DNA of 64,000 nt, taken from contig JAKSLA010000003.1 of the NCBI GenBank assembly GCA_024401455.1, positions 35,830 through 99,829 on the forward strand. The letters run 5' to 3'. The position numbers were made by a program, and so were the translations under genes. Of this stretch, positions 45,146 through 52,987 are shown one piece after another (positions within the stretch are counted from its first letter, which is position 1; the number at the start of each line of letters is the position of its first letter). The notes under the pieces are model-generated. The model ran no database searches. It saw only the letters and a program-made list of their open reading frames with translations, and was not told the origin of the DNA. This DNA comes from Paludibacteraceae bacterium. Lineage in GTDB: Bacteria; Bacteroidota; Bacteroidia; Bacteroidales; Paludibacteraceae.

Positions 45146-45910
45146 ATGAAATTTAATTTCTTAAAAGTGGCAACCGTGTTGTCATTGAGTGCATTCTTTG
45201 CTTTGACTTCTTGTGATAAAAGTGAAATTGAGAGCGAAGAGAAACCAGTTGTAGAGCAACAATCAAAAACATTGTCTCCGTTTGAGGCAGCAGTTAAAAC
45301 TCTTTCTGAAGATACAAGTGTTGTTGGGTTCTCGGTGATTAATCCTGACGATATTTATAAAGAGGCATTAAGGAGGGAGAGCGATAGAATATGGTTTAGT
45401 AGCGGGGTTGAGCATGATTGGTATTTGTGTGGTTTGGTTGGTGTGGAAACAACTTCAAGTAATCCAGGTTCAATGAGAGTAATCAATGGTGTACCTTATA
45501 CGTTGATAGATGTTGATTTGAATATGGGTGCAGGTGGTAAGTATGTCTATTTGTATGCTGCATTTGCGGATGGTTATGCTAGGTGGTATGGCGAAAGACC
45601 TCAGGCTATTACAAAAATTACTCCATTTTATGGAAGCTTGCCTTATGATCATTCTTCGGTTGTTAAAGAAGTAGGTGGAAATTATTTGAATTGTAATGCT
45701 GGTACAAAGAAAGGTGCGTCAATATATTTGTCTGTTGAAAAGAAAGATTATGGGACTTCAAGGTACCGTGGACTTATGGTTGCTGCGTACAAATCAAGCC
45801 ATAATGCTACCATAATGAATCCTGTTACAGGGACATGGCATGGTCTTAGCCCTCATATGGATTTGAATAAAGGTGCAGGAGGCCGTTACATTTATTTGTT
45901 TACTTTGTAA
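45146..45910 (+). CDS. Lipoprotein with threefold beta-prism-like (MABP-like) repeats
   Basis: 254 residues. Lipobox ALTSC with Cys23, followed by an acidic/Gln linker. The globular part has three related segments: VDLNMGAGGKYVYLYAAF (about 119-136), LNCNAGTKKGASIYLSVEKK (about 177-196) and MDLNKGAGGRYIYLFTL at the very end. The pattern DLNKGAGGxxIYL recalls the MABP beta-prism domain known from eukaryotic MVB12/DENN proteins, which binds membranes. That assignment is from memory of the motif, so moderate. The gene is AT-rich and stands alone with its own promoter and terminator. Confidence 0.82.
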   Translation: MKFNFLKVATVLSLSAFFALTSCDKSEIESEEKPVVEQQSKTLSPFEAAVKTLSEDTSVVGFSVINPDDIYKEALRRESDRIWFSSGVEHDWYLCGLVGVETTSSNPGSMRVINGVPYTLIDVDLNMGAGGKYVYLYAAFADGYARWYGERPQAITKITPFYGSLPYDHSSVVKEVGGNYLNCNAGTKKGASIYLSVEKKDYGTSRYRGLMVAAYKSSHNATIMNPVTGTWHGLSPHMDLNKGAGGRYIYLFTL

Positions 45911-45931
45911 TTACAGAGTGAAGATAACTTC

Positions 45932-45964
45932 AGCGAGGGGACTTTTGTGGTTTCCTCGCTTTTT
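45932..45964 (+). terminator. Terminator of the beta-prism-like lipoprotein gene
   Basis: AGCGAGG / CCTCGCT stem of 7 bp with a 15 nt loop, then TTTT. Confidence 0.8.
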
Positions 45965-46325
45965 GTTTGTTTCGTGTGGAAAAATGGGTTATGGATATTA
46001 GTTTTCTCATTGATCGATTTTAGCTCTTCCCCAATTTACAACAGATAAATCATTAATGGTTGACGCGTCTGTTAAGACGCTATCTCTGTAACCCCGTACA
46101 TGGAACGAAGTGACATGTACGGGGCGGGACGATATATGTGATGAGACGTATGCGATGACTTATAGGTGAGCCTGTACGTGATACTCGTCTGTTAAAATAC
46201 GATGCACATCCACTTCACTTTGTTTCTGTGTATGTGCTGGTTTTTTGATGCAGCGTCTTTCAGACGTAAAGTATAATAGAACAGTGTATAGTTGAATGAT
46301 TCCACAAAAAATCTAACCGAAAAGT
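45965..46325. other. Intergenic region with extragenic hairpins
   Basis: No gene seen. It holds a perfect 11 bp inverted repeat at 46092-46124 (CCCCGTACATG / CATGTACGGGG, 11 nt loop), and several short AGACG-containing repeats (GACGCGTCTGTTAAGACG at 46061-46078, CTCGTCTGTTAAAATACGATG at about 46183, GCGTCTTTCAGACG at 46254-46267). They look like an eroded cluster of extragenic repeats. Confidence 0.5.
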
Positions 46326-46356
46326 TTATATATCCCCTGAAAAAAAGTACATTTGC
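46326..46356 (+). promoter_or_regulatory. Promoter for the ferredoxin/aldo-keto reductase operon
   Basis: TTTA at 46326-46329 (one mismatch), 19 bp, TACATTTG at 46349-46356. Confidence 0.55.
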
Positions 46357-46397
46357 CCCCAATTATGGTGTAACTTATTGCGTTTAATTAATAAAGA

Positions 46398-47879
46398 ATG
46401 AAACGAAAAATCAGAGTTGCTTTAGCGGTTGTTGTTGGACTGCTGGTCTCATTGTTGTTTTTAGATTTCACAGGTACGGCGCATGCGTGGCTGGGCTGGT
46501 TGGCTAAGATTCAGTTCTTGCCCGCCTTGTTGGCGCTGAATACAGTCGCCCTTGTGTTTTTGGTGCTGCTGACCTTGTTGTTCGGCAGAATCTATTGCTC
46601 TGTCATTTGCCCTTTGGGAATCTTTCAAGATGTCATCTCTTGGCTGAGCGGCAAGCGAAAAAGTGCGAAACGTCGTTTCTCCTATTCGCCGGCAAAGTCG
46701 AAGGTGCGTTATGTCTTGTTGGGCTTGTTGGTTATTCTTTTCATTGCTGGCTTGCAAACTATCGTGTCGATTTTCGATCCTTATGCTGCTTACGGAAGAA
46801 TGGCGTCCAATTTTCTGTCTCCTCTCTATTTGTGGGGCAACAACATCTTGGCCGATTGGGCAGAGAAGATGGATAGTTATGCCGTCTATTCGGTTGATGT
46901 TTGGCTGAAGGGCGGCGCACCGCTACTCTTGGCGATCGTCACTTTCGTAGTGCTTTCCGTTTTGGCTTGGCGAAGTGGTAGAACATATTGCAATACCATT
47001 TGTCCTGTCGGCACGATACTTGGATTTTTGTCCAAGTATTCTTTGTTCCGCCCAGTTATCAATACGGAGAAGTGCAATGGCTGCGGACTATGTGCCCGTA
47101 GTTGCAAGGCTTCTTGCATAGATTCGAAAGCCCATGAGGTGGATTACAGCCGTTGCGTTGTCTGCTTTGACTGCATTGACACGTGTAACCGTGGTGCCAT
47201 CTCTTATAGAAGGCGCGTTTCTCAGCCAGCACCTGCTGCTGAATCAGTGGATGCAGGTCGTCGCTCCATGCTGACGGCTACGGCGGTGGTCCTGGCTTCG
47301 ACGGCTCTCAAGGCTGCAGAGAAGAAGGTGGATGGAGGTTTGGCTTATATTGAAGACAAGCAGATTCCTGAACGTCAGACCCCGATTGTCCCTCCTGGAG
47401 CATTGAGCATCAGGAATTTGACGCGTCGATGCACGGCTTGTCAGTTGTGTATCACGGCTTGTCCTTCTCAAGTGTTGAGACCTTCGACAGATATGAGCCG
47501 CTTGATGATGCCGGAGAGTTCTTATGAGCGTGGCTATTGCCGTCCAGAGTGTACTCGTTGCTCGTCGGTTTGTCCTGCAGGGGCTATTCAGCCTATCTCG
47601 GAGGAGGAGAAGTCTTCCATTCAAATTGGTCATGCTGTTTTCATCAAGAAGAATTGTGTGGTGTTGAACAAGGATGTCGATTGCGGCAACTGTGCCCGTC
47701 ACTGTCCGGTTGGAGCCATCACGATGGTGCCTTCCGACCCGAATAATCCGTCCTCTCGCCAAATCCCTGCGATAGACGAGGAGCGTTGCATTGGTTGTGG
47801 TGCTTGCGAGAATTTGTGTCCGTCAAGGCCATTCAGTGCTATTTATGTGGAGGGCCATGAAGTTCATAAAACTATCTAA
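46398..47879 (+). CDS. Membrane polyferredoxin (NapH/MauN-like)
   Basis: 493 residues. Four or five membrane helices in the first ~210 residues carry the NapH signatures YCSVICPLGIFQD and YCNTICPVGTILG. Six Cys-rich ferredoxin-like segments follow: CNGCGLCARSCKASC, CVVCFDCIDTC, CTACQLCITACP, CRPECTRCSSVCP, CGNCARHCP and CIGCGACENLCP. It probably passes electrons between the membrane and periplasmic or cytoplasmic partners. A Thr/Ala-rich hydrophobic segment near residue 290 (preceded by GRRSML) resembles an internal Tat-like signal. First gene of a three-gene operon. Confidence 0.9.
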   Translation: MKRKIRVALAVVVGLLVSLLFLDFTGTAHAWLGWLAKIQFLPALLALNTVALVFLVLLTLLFGRIYCSVICPLGIFQDVISWLSGKRKSAKRRFSYSPAKSKVRYVLLGLLVILFIAGLQTIVSIFDPYAAYGRMASNFLSPLYLWGNNILADWAEKMDSYAVYSVDVWLKGGAPLLLAIVTFVVLSVLAWRSGRTYCNTICPVGTILGFLSKYSLFRPVINTEKCNGCGLCARSCKASCIDSKAHEVDYSRCVVCFDCIDTCNRGAISYRRRVSQPAPAAESVDAGRRSMLTATAVVLASTALKAAEKKVDGGLAYIEDKQIPERQTPIVPPGALSIRNLTRRCTACQLCITACPSQVLRPSTDMSRLMMPESSYERGYCRPECTRCSSVCPAGAIQPISEEEKSSIQIGHAVFIKKNCVVLNKDVDCGNCARHCPVGAITMVPSDPNNPSSRQIPAIDEERCIGCGACENLCPSRPFSAIYVEGHEVHKTI

Positions 47880-47893
47880 ATTTACAGTTCACT

Positions 47894-49339
47894 ATGTCAG
47901 AAGAAAATAAAGATAAAAACAGAATGAACCGACGCGCGTTCTTGAAAATGTTGGGAGGGGGAACCCTCTTGGCTTCGACATCGTTGGTCGGTTGTAATTC
48001 AAATAATGGTGAGCGGGGCTCTTCTTCGCTCTCCGGTGTAAAGCCAGCGGGTGACATGACTTATAGAGTCTCTCCGACTTCTGGCGACAAGGTCTCCATC
48101 TTGGGATATGGCTGTATGCGTCTCCCGACCGTCAAGAACGGCAGCGCGCGTGACACGGAGGACGAGATAGACCAGGAGCAGGTAAATGCACAAGTCGATT
48201 ATTCGTTGGCGCATGGCATCAACTATTTCGACACGTCGCCTGTCTATTGCAAAGGCCGCTCGGAGCACGCTATGGGTATCGCCTTGAAGCGTCACCCTCG
48301 TAACTCCTATTTCATCGCCACCAAGTTGTCCAACTTCTCCTCTGCCTATTGGTCGGAGAAGGAGTCAAAGGCTATGTACTACAATTCGTTGAAGGAGTTG
48401 CAGACGGACTACATCGACTATATGTTGCTTCACGCCATAGGCCAGTCGGGAACGACGCCAGAGGGCCAGCAACTCAATGGAATGGAGGCGCTCCAAGCAC
48501 GCTATTTTGACAATGGCATCTTGGATTTTTTGTTGGAAGAGCGCAAGGCGGGCCGTATCCGTAATTTGGGCTTCTCTTATCATGGCGACATCGAGGTCTT
48601 CGATTATATGCTTTCAAAGCATGATGAGTACAAATGGGACTTTGTGCAGATTCAGTTGAATTATGTGGACTGGCATTATGCTAAGGAGGGAAACCCGAGA
48701 AATACGAACGCAGAGTATTTGTATGCCGAGTTGGAGAAGCGTAATATTCCGGCAATCATCATGGAGCCTCTTTTGGGTGGCCGTTTGGCGAAGTTGCCTG
48801 ATTATCTTTCCGCACGTCTCAAGCAGCGTGATCCGGAGGCCAGCATAGCCTCTTGGGCTTTCCGCTATGCAGGAACATTCCCTAAGGTGTTGACCGTTTT
48901 GAGCGGTATGACCTATATGGAGCATTTGCAGGACAATCTTCGTTCCTACTCTCCTTTGGTGCCGTTGACGGACGAGGAGCTTTCATTCTTGCACGACGAG
49001 ACGGCTCGATTGATGATCGAGTATCCGTTGGTGCCATGTACGAGGTGTCAATATTGTATGCCTTGTCAATTTGGTATTGATATTCCTTCTATCTTCACAC
49101 ATTATAATAAGTGTGTGACGGAGGGTTACGTTGTGAAGAATACGCAAGATGAGAAGTACCGCAAGGCGCGTCAAGCCTTTTTGGTCGGTTATGACCGTAG
49201 TGTGCCGAAATTGCGTCAAGCAGACCACTGCATCGGCTGTGGCGTTTGTTCGGTCGCTTGTCCTCAGGGCATTAAGATTCCGGATGAACTACATCGCATC
49301 GGTGAGTACGTCGAGAAACTAAAACGCGAAACGCTATGA
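47894..49339 (+). CDS. Tat-exported aldo/keto reductase with ferredoxin domain
   Basis: 481 residues. The N-terminus has a twin-arginine signal NRRAFLKMLGGG and a lipobox-like LVGC, so it is probably a Tat-exported lipoprotein. The aldo/keto reductase barrel follows (INYFDTSPVY with catalytic Asp/Tyr, FIATKL lysine, DYMLLHAIG histidine). The C-terminus has CTRCQYCMPC and CIGCGVCSVACP, giving Fe-S clusters. Such proteins are common beside NapH-like polyferredoxins in Bacteroidales and are thought to be respiratory or redox enzymes; substrate unknown. Its stop overlaps the next start by 4 nt. Confidence 0.92.
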   Translation: MSEENKDKNRMNRRAFLKMLGGGTLLASTSLVGCNSNNGERGSSSLSGVKPAGDMTYRVSPTSGDKVSILGYGCMRLPTVKNGSARDTEDEIDQEQVNAQVDYSLAHGINYFDTSPVYCKGRSEHAMGIALKRHPRNSYFIATKLSNFSSAYWSEKESKAMYYNSLKELQTDYIDYMLLHAIGQSGTTPEGQQLNGMEALQARYFDNGILDFLLEERKAGRIRNLGFSYHGDIEVFDYMLSKHDEYKWDFVQIQLNYVDWHYAKEGNPRNTNAEYLYAELEKRNIPAIIMEPLLGGRLAKLPDYLSARLKQRDPEASIASWAFRYAGTFPKVLTVLSGMTYMEHLQDNLRSYSPLVPLTDEELSFLHDETARLMIEYPLVPCTRCQYCMPCQFGIDIPSIFTHYNKCVTEGYVVKNTQDEKYRKARQAFLVGYDRSVPKLRQADHCIGCGVCSVACPQGIKIPDELHRIGEYVEKLKRETL

Positions 49340-49773
49340 GGCTAAGTCAAATGCAGATTGACCTCCTTCACCGGGGTGATTTCTCTTTGGTGATGATGAA
49401 GGACGAGTATGTCCGTACATTCACCCAGCGTGGCGTGGCCGATCTGTATGGCTTGTTGACGGAAGATCCCGCCTATATGCAAGGTTCTTTGGTGGCCGAC
49501 AAGGTGGTGGGCAAAGGTGCCGCATCGTTGATGGTCTTGGGCGGGGTGCGTGAGGTCTATGCCGATGTCATTAGCGAGCCGGCTTTGGAGACGCTTCGTA
49601 AAGGGGGCGTCCTTGTGACATACAAGCAACTTGTCCCCTTCATAGAGAATCGCGATAAAACAGGTTGGTGTCCGGTGGAGACTCTCTGCCGCGATGCAAA
49701 GACACCGCAGGAGGCCTTGCCGTTGATTGCAGATTTTTTGGAGAAAATATCTTCAAGAAGTCCCAAAATGTAA
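49336..49773 (+). CDS. DUF1893 (TM1506-like) protein
   Basis: 145 residues. Matches the DUF1893 family: LLHRGDFSLVMMKDE, ADKVVGKGAASLMVLGG, and the late WCPVETLC. The TM1506 structure has a cytidine-deaminase-like fold, but the zinc ligands are not the standard H-x-E / P-C-x-x-C set, so deaminase activity is doubtful. ATGA overlap with the aldo/keto reductase gene indicates translational coupling and a shared role. Confidence 0.9.
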   Translation: MRLSQMQIDLLHRGDFSLVMMKDEYVRTFTQRGVADLYGLLTEDPAYMQGSLVADKVVGKGAASLMVLGGVREVYADVISEPALETLRKGGVLVTYKQLVPFIENRDKTGWCPVETLCRDAKTPQEALPLIADFLEKISSRSPKM

Positions 49774-49826
49774 ATTAGGGAATCGGGGAATTTTGAAGAC
49801 CCCTTTACATATAAAGCATAATAAGA

Positions 49827-50678
49827 ATGGTAAATACAGCTAATAAAGAGGGACTTGATAAAGTTATACACAATATCTTAGTGGAAGGTGTGTCGTACGA
49901 TAGTGAGACGGATACATTTACTTTTGATTTCCAATCGGATAGTGTTTCTTTATCAAAAAACATGCATCAGCTAAATGCTTTCGGAAAATGTTATTATTAT
50001 GGATATGAATTTTCCAAGGATATTGACCATACCATACGAACCAAGTTCCTTAAGTATATTAAGGATGAGGGAGATTTTCAAAATAGTGAAGATTTTTCAA
50101 AATTCATTTATAATGCAGTATCTGCGTTAGATGATTCAATATGTCTTCCTTCTTATGATTTGTTTATATATCCACAATCGATTTCCGAATTAAATAGAAA
50201 AATTCTTTCTAATATGGCACGGATAGCACAACCCAATATTGTATCAATAGAATTGATAAAAGAAATGCCAAGTAAGATTGAGTTTGACTATGATAGATTT
50301 AATGTTGAAGTCTTAGAGTCTAAAAACAGTGACGGTACGCCAAAATATTCGCCCGCTGCAAAAAAGATGACGTTGGAAAGTATTAAAAGTATGATGGACA
50401 CTATTCATCAAAAAGACTACTTTTCAATTGCAAGAGACATTAAAAAGAACAAATATAGGGGATTCTTGAGGAATTATTATAAGTTTAAAGATGACAAGGA
50501 TAAGATGATATATAAATCTCTAATGAACTCTAATGTTTTATTGTTTGACGATATTGTAACAACTGGTTCAACTATTTATTACTTGTTGAAATCTTTAAGA
50601 GCAATAAATGACAATAATAATATTGTAATTTTTAGTTTGATCGGAAATAAAAAAGCAAATGAGATAGTCAGGGTTTAA
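49827..50678 (+). CDS. Phosphoribosyltransferase-like protein, unusual
   Basis: 283 residues. The only recognised motif is the type I phosphoribosyltransferase PRPP loop VLLFDDIVTTGSTIYYLL (about 237-254), with two Asp and the TTGST sequence. The N-terminal ~150 residues match nothing I know and are rich in Asn, Lys, Asp and Tyr. The gene is much more AT-rich than the operon before it, which suggests transfer. There is no partner gene on either side. Stand-alone PRTases of this kind occur in ComF-like competence proteins and in phage-conflict systems (PRTase-CE); I cannot choose. Confidence 0.75.
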   Translation: MVNTANKEGLDKVIHNILVEGVSYDSETDTFTFDFQSDSVSLSKNMHQLNAFGKCYYYGYEFSKDIDHTIRTKFLKYIKDEGDFQNSEDFSKFIYNAVSALDDSICLPSYDLFIYPQSISELNRKILSNMARIAQPNIVSIELIKEMPSKIEFDYDRFNVEVLESKNSDGTPKYSPAAKKMTLESIKSMMDTIHQKDYFSIARDIKKNKYRGFLRNYYKFKDDKDKMIYKSLMNSNVLLFDDIVTTGSTIYYLLKSLRAINDNNNIVIFSLIGNKKANEIVRV

Positions 50679-50776
50679 TAATCTTGCTTTGTGTAGTTTG
50701 ACTGCCAAGTAGCATAAAAATGATATTTGCAGGCTCTACGTAAGTTTTACATGAATGTTTTAAATAAAAAATTGAT

Positions 50777-51283
50777 ATGATGCAAAATACAACATTGAAA
50801 CTCTATTCGTTGGATTATAATGATTGGAAGACCTATAAGATGGCGCTTCTATTTGTCGTTGCCAACATCGTATTTCCACAGATTTGCCACTATTTCGGTA
50901 CGGGTGCCGTGTGGTTGCCTATCTATTTCTTTACATTGGTAGGTGCCTATAAATATGGATGGAAAGTAGGAATGTTGACGGCTCTTTTCTCTCCGTTGAC
51001 GAGCCATTTCCTTTTCGGAATGCCTGTGGGCATTATGTTGCCCGTCGTTATGGTGAGGTCTGTCGTCTTGGCGTTGGTGGCAAGTGCCGTCTCTTTCTAT
51101 TTTAAGAAGTTGTCGTTGCTGCTTTTGCTGCTTGTCGTTGTGGGCAGTTTCCTATTGGGAGGCGTGGCCGATTTGTTGGTCCGCGGCGACCTCTATCACG
51201 CATGGCAATCTCAGTTGACAGGTGTTCCGGGAATGCTTTTGCAGATTTTTGGTGGATATGCAGTTTTGAAAGCGCTTCGATAA
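50777..51283 (+). CDS. ECF transporter S-component-like membrane protein
   Basis: 168 residues with five or six membrane helices. The segments WLPIYFFTLVGAYKYGWKVG and LFSPLTSHFLFGMPVG resemble substrate-binding (S) components of energy-coupling-factor transporters for vitamins or metals. No energising module is encoded nearby, which is normal for group II ECF systems. The next codon is also ATG and is an equally good start. Confidence 0.8.
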   Translation: MMQNTTLKLYSLDYNDWKTYKMALLFVVANIVFPQICHYFGTGAVWLPIYFFTLVGAYKYGWKVGMLTALFSPLTSHFLFGMPVGIMLPVVMVRSVVLALVASAVSFYFKKLSLLLLLLVVVGSFLLGGVADLLVRGDLYHAWQSQLTGVPGMLLQIFGGYAVLKALR

Positions 51284-51410
51284 GCACAAGGATTTTCAAA
51301 AAGAATAGTTCTATTGTACTTTTTAACTGATTTCCCACAAGATTGATTTCCCCAAGGGAATCAAATCTAAGGAGGGGCATTCCCACTGCCTTAAATGCTA
51401 GGCGTGGAAC

Positions 51411-51477
51411 TATCCCGTTAGGGATATAATGTGGGTAGGTCCCATATGAATCAGGAACGACATTTCCCGTTAGGGAA
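51411..51477. repeat. Pair of TCCCGTTAGGGA palindromes
   Basis: ATCCCGTTAGGGAT within 51411-51426 and TTCCCGTTAGGGAA at 51464-51477. They share the 12 bp core TCCCGTTAGGGA in a 281 bp gap with no gene. The flanking ATAATGTGGGTAG looks like a known style of Bacteroidales extragenic repeat. Confidence 0.6.
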
Positions 51478-51564
51478 TAAATCAGTCAAAAAAAGGAAAA
51501 GAGCAAAAAGAATTAGTAAATCGGAGATTGTTGAGGCTCCGATAAATTTAGATAAACGAGTGGT

Positions 51565-51768
51565 ATGAATTTATTGTTTATTGGCGGATTAGGCATGCCG
51601 GAGATCTTGTTGATTCTCTTGGTCGTTTTAATTTTTTTCGGAGGAAAGAGGATTCCAGAAATGATGCGAGGACTCGGACAGGGTGTTCGTAGTTTCAAGG
51701 AGGGAATGGAGGGAACCTCAGAGAAGAAGGAGGGAACCGATTCGTCCGAAAAGGAGAGCAACAAATAG
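51565..51768 (+). CDS. tatA: Sec-independent translocase subunit TatA
   Basis: 67 residues. One N-terminal membrane helix (ILLILLVVLIFFGGKRIPEM with the FGGKRIPE hinge), an amphipathic helix MRGLGQGVRSFKEGMEG and a charged tail: the TatA/E family plan. It oligomerises to form the protein-conducting element for folded twin-arginine substrates such as the aldo/keto reductase 2 kb upstream. 12 nt before tatC. Confidence 0.95.
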   Translation: MNLLFIGGLGMPEILLILLVVLIFFGGKRIPEMMRGLGQGVRSFKEGMEGTSEKKEGTDSSEKESNK

Positions 51769-51780
51769 TCGAAAAGAGAA

Positions 51781-52548
51781 ATGGGGAAGGGAGCCTCGTT
51801 TTGGGAACATTTAGATGCTCTTCGGGGTGTTATTTTGCGCGTGCTTGCAGGGGTTGTCCTTGTGAGCATAGTCGCCTTTTGTTTCAAAGATGAACTTTTC
51901 TCCCTCCTTTTAGCCCCCAAGGAGCCGGACTTTTGGACCTACCGTATGTTGGATAGGTTGGCTGCCTTTTTCTCTTCCGAGCCGGAAGCGACGAAGTTTT
52001 CCGTCTCCCTTATCAATACCCAATTGGCGCAGCAGTTCCTGACGCACATGCAGGTCTCCTTCTATACGGGTTTTGTCGTGGTCTTCCCCTATATGCTTTA
52101 TGAAGTTTTCCGATTTGTCTCGCCCGCCCTCTACTCGCAGGAGAAGTTTTATGTGAAGAGGGTGGTGGTTTCGGGCTATCTGATGTTCATGTTAGGGGTC
52201 TTGCTCTGTTATTATATGATTTTCCCGCTTACATTTCGATTCTTGGCCACCTACCAAGTGAGTGAGTTGGTTGAAAATCAGATAGTGCTTGATTCGTACA
52301 TCGATACCTTTGTCATGTTGAGTTTGATGATGGGCATTCTCTTCGAACTGCCCGTTTTGTCGTGGCTATTTGCGAAGTTGGGATTCATCACTTCCGCGTT
52401 CTTGGCCCAATACCGCAAGCACGCTTTCGTAGGCATATTGTTGGTGGCCGCATTCATAACGCCGACCTCCGATGTTTTCACCCTTCTGATTGTCGCCCTG
52501 CCAATCTATTTGTTGTACGAGGTAAGCATATTGATCATCCGCCCGTAG
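51781..52548 (+). CDS. tatC: Sec-independent translocase subunit TatC
   Basis: 255 residues with six membrane helices. N-terminal FWEHLDALRGVILRVLAG matches the TatC start (the E-H-L-x-x-L-R motif that binds the RR signal); FRFVSPALYSQEKFYVKR and the late FITPTSDVFTLLIVALPIYLLYE are also diagnostic. No tatB gene is beside it, so a two-component TatAC system is likely. The TAG stop lies inside a palindromic repeat. Confidence 0.96.
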   Translation: MGKGASFWEHLDALRGVILRVLAGVVLVSIVAFCFKDELFSLLLAPKEPDFWTYRMLDRLAAFFSSEPEATKFSVSLINTQLAQQFLTHMQVSFYTGFVVVFPYMLYEVFRFVSPALYSQEKFYVKRVVVSGYLMFMLGVLLCYYMIFPLTFRFLATYQVSELVENQIVLDSYIDTFVMLSLMMGILFELPVLSWLFAKLGFITSAFLAQYRKHAFVGILLVAAFITPTSDVFTLLIVALPIYLLYEVSILIIRP

Positions 52549-52623
52549 AGACGGTGTGCACACCGTCTCTATTGTGAAAACGGTGTGCACCTATTGTAGA
52601 GACGGTGTACACACCGTCTCTAC
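52546..52623. repeat. Two near-identical palindromes at the tatC 3' end
   Basis: A perfect 26 bp palindrome at 52546-52571 (arm TAGAGACGGTGTG) overlaps the tatC stop. A second at 52596-52623 has arms GTAGAGACGGTGT / ACACCGTCTCTAC. A half copy (CGGTGTGCAC) lies between. The last is followed by CGCAATTTTTTTT, so it may also terminate tatC transcription. Confidence 0.8.
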
Positions 52624-52667
52624 CGCAATTTTTTTTCCATCCCCTTCTTTATTTATTGATTTTTTTA

Positions 52668-52675
52668 TATATTTG
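52668..52675 (+). promoter_or_regulatory. -7 element (TATATTTG) for the small-peptide gene
   Basis: TATATTTG about 147 nt before the small ORF, with a poor -33 box (TTCT). Confidence 0.5.
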
Positions 52676-52821
52676 TGCGTTCTTTCCGTAGCAAAGGGAA
52701 GTAGGGTAGATGTATGCGATTTTGTTGAAAGTGAGGTTGATTTCGAGAAATGCTTATTTAGCGGGATATCATAACAGATAAAGATATAAACTATTTATTA
52801 ATAATTAAAAAATTCAAAACA

Positions 52822-52935
52822 ATGAAGCAAACTTATGAAATGCCTCAAATCGAGGTTGTAGAGTTGGAGTTGGAAGGTGTTATTGCACAATCATTCAATG
52901 GAGATAACTTCCCTCCATTGCCTGACTTGGAATAA
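52822..52935 (+). CDS. Short conserved-type peptide gene (37 residues)
   Basis: 37 codons: begins MKQTYEMPQIEVVELELEG, continues VIAQSFNGDN and ends PPLPDLE, then TAA. The pattern MKxxYxxPxxEVxxLxxEGxIAxS is one I know as a frequent tiny-protein type in Bacteroides and Prevotella genomes, usually lacking annotation. No membrane segment; acidic. Support for a real gene: a -7 box upstream, an A-rich leader (AATTCAAAACAATG) typical of translation starts in this phylum, and a textbook terminator 25 nt past the stop. Function unknown; a processed precursor peptide is one possibility. Confidence 0.75.
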   Translation: MKQTYEMPQIEVVELELEGVIAQSFNGDNFPPLPDLE

Positions 52936-52959
52936 TCTTAATTCCAGATCAAACAAGAA

Positions 52960-52987
52960 AAGCAAGCGTAAAGCTTGCTTTTTTTTT
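52960..52987 (+). terminator. Terminator of the small-peptide gene
   Basis: AAGCAAGC / GCTTGCTT stem of 8 bp, GTAAA loop, and an uninterrupted T-run of nine. Confidence 0.93.
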
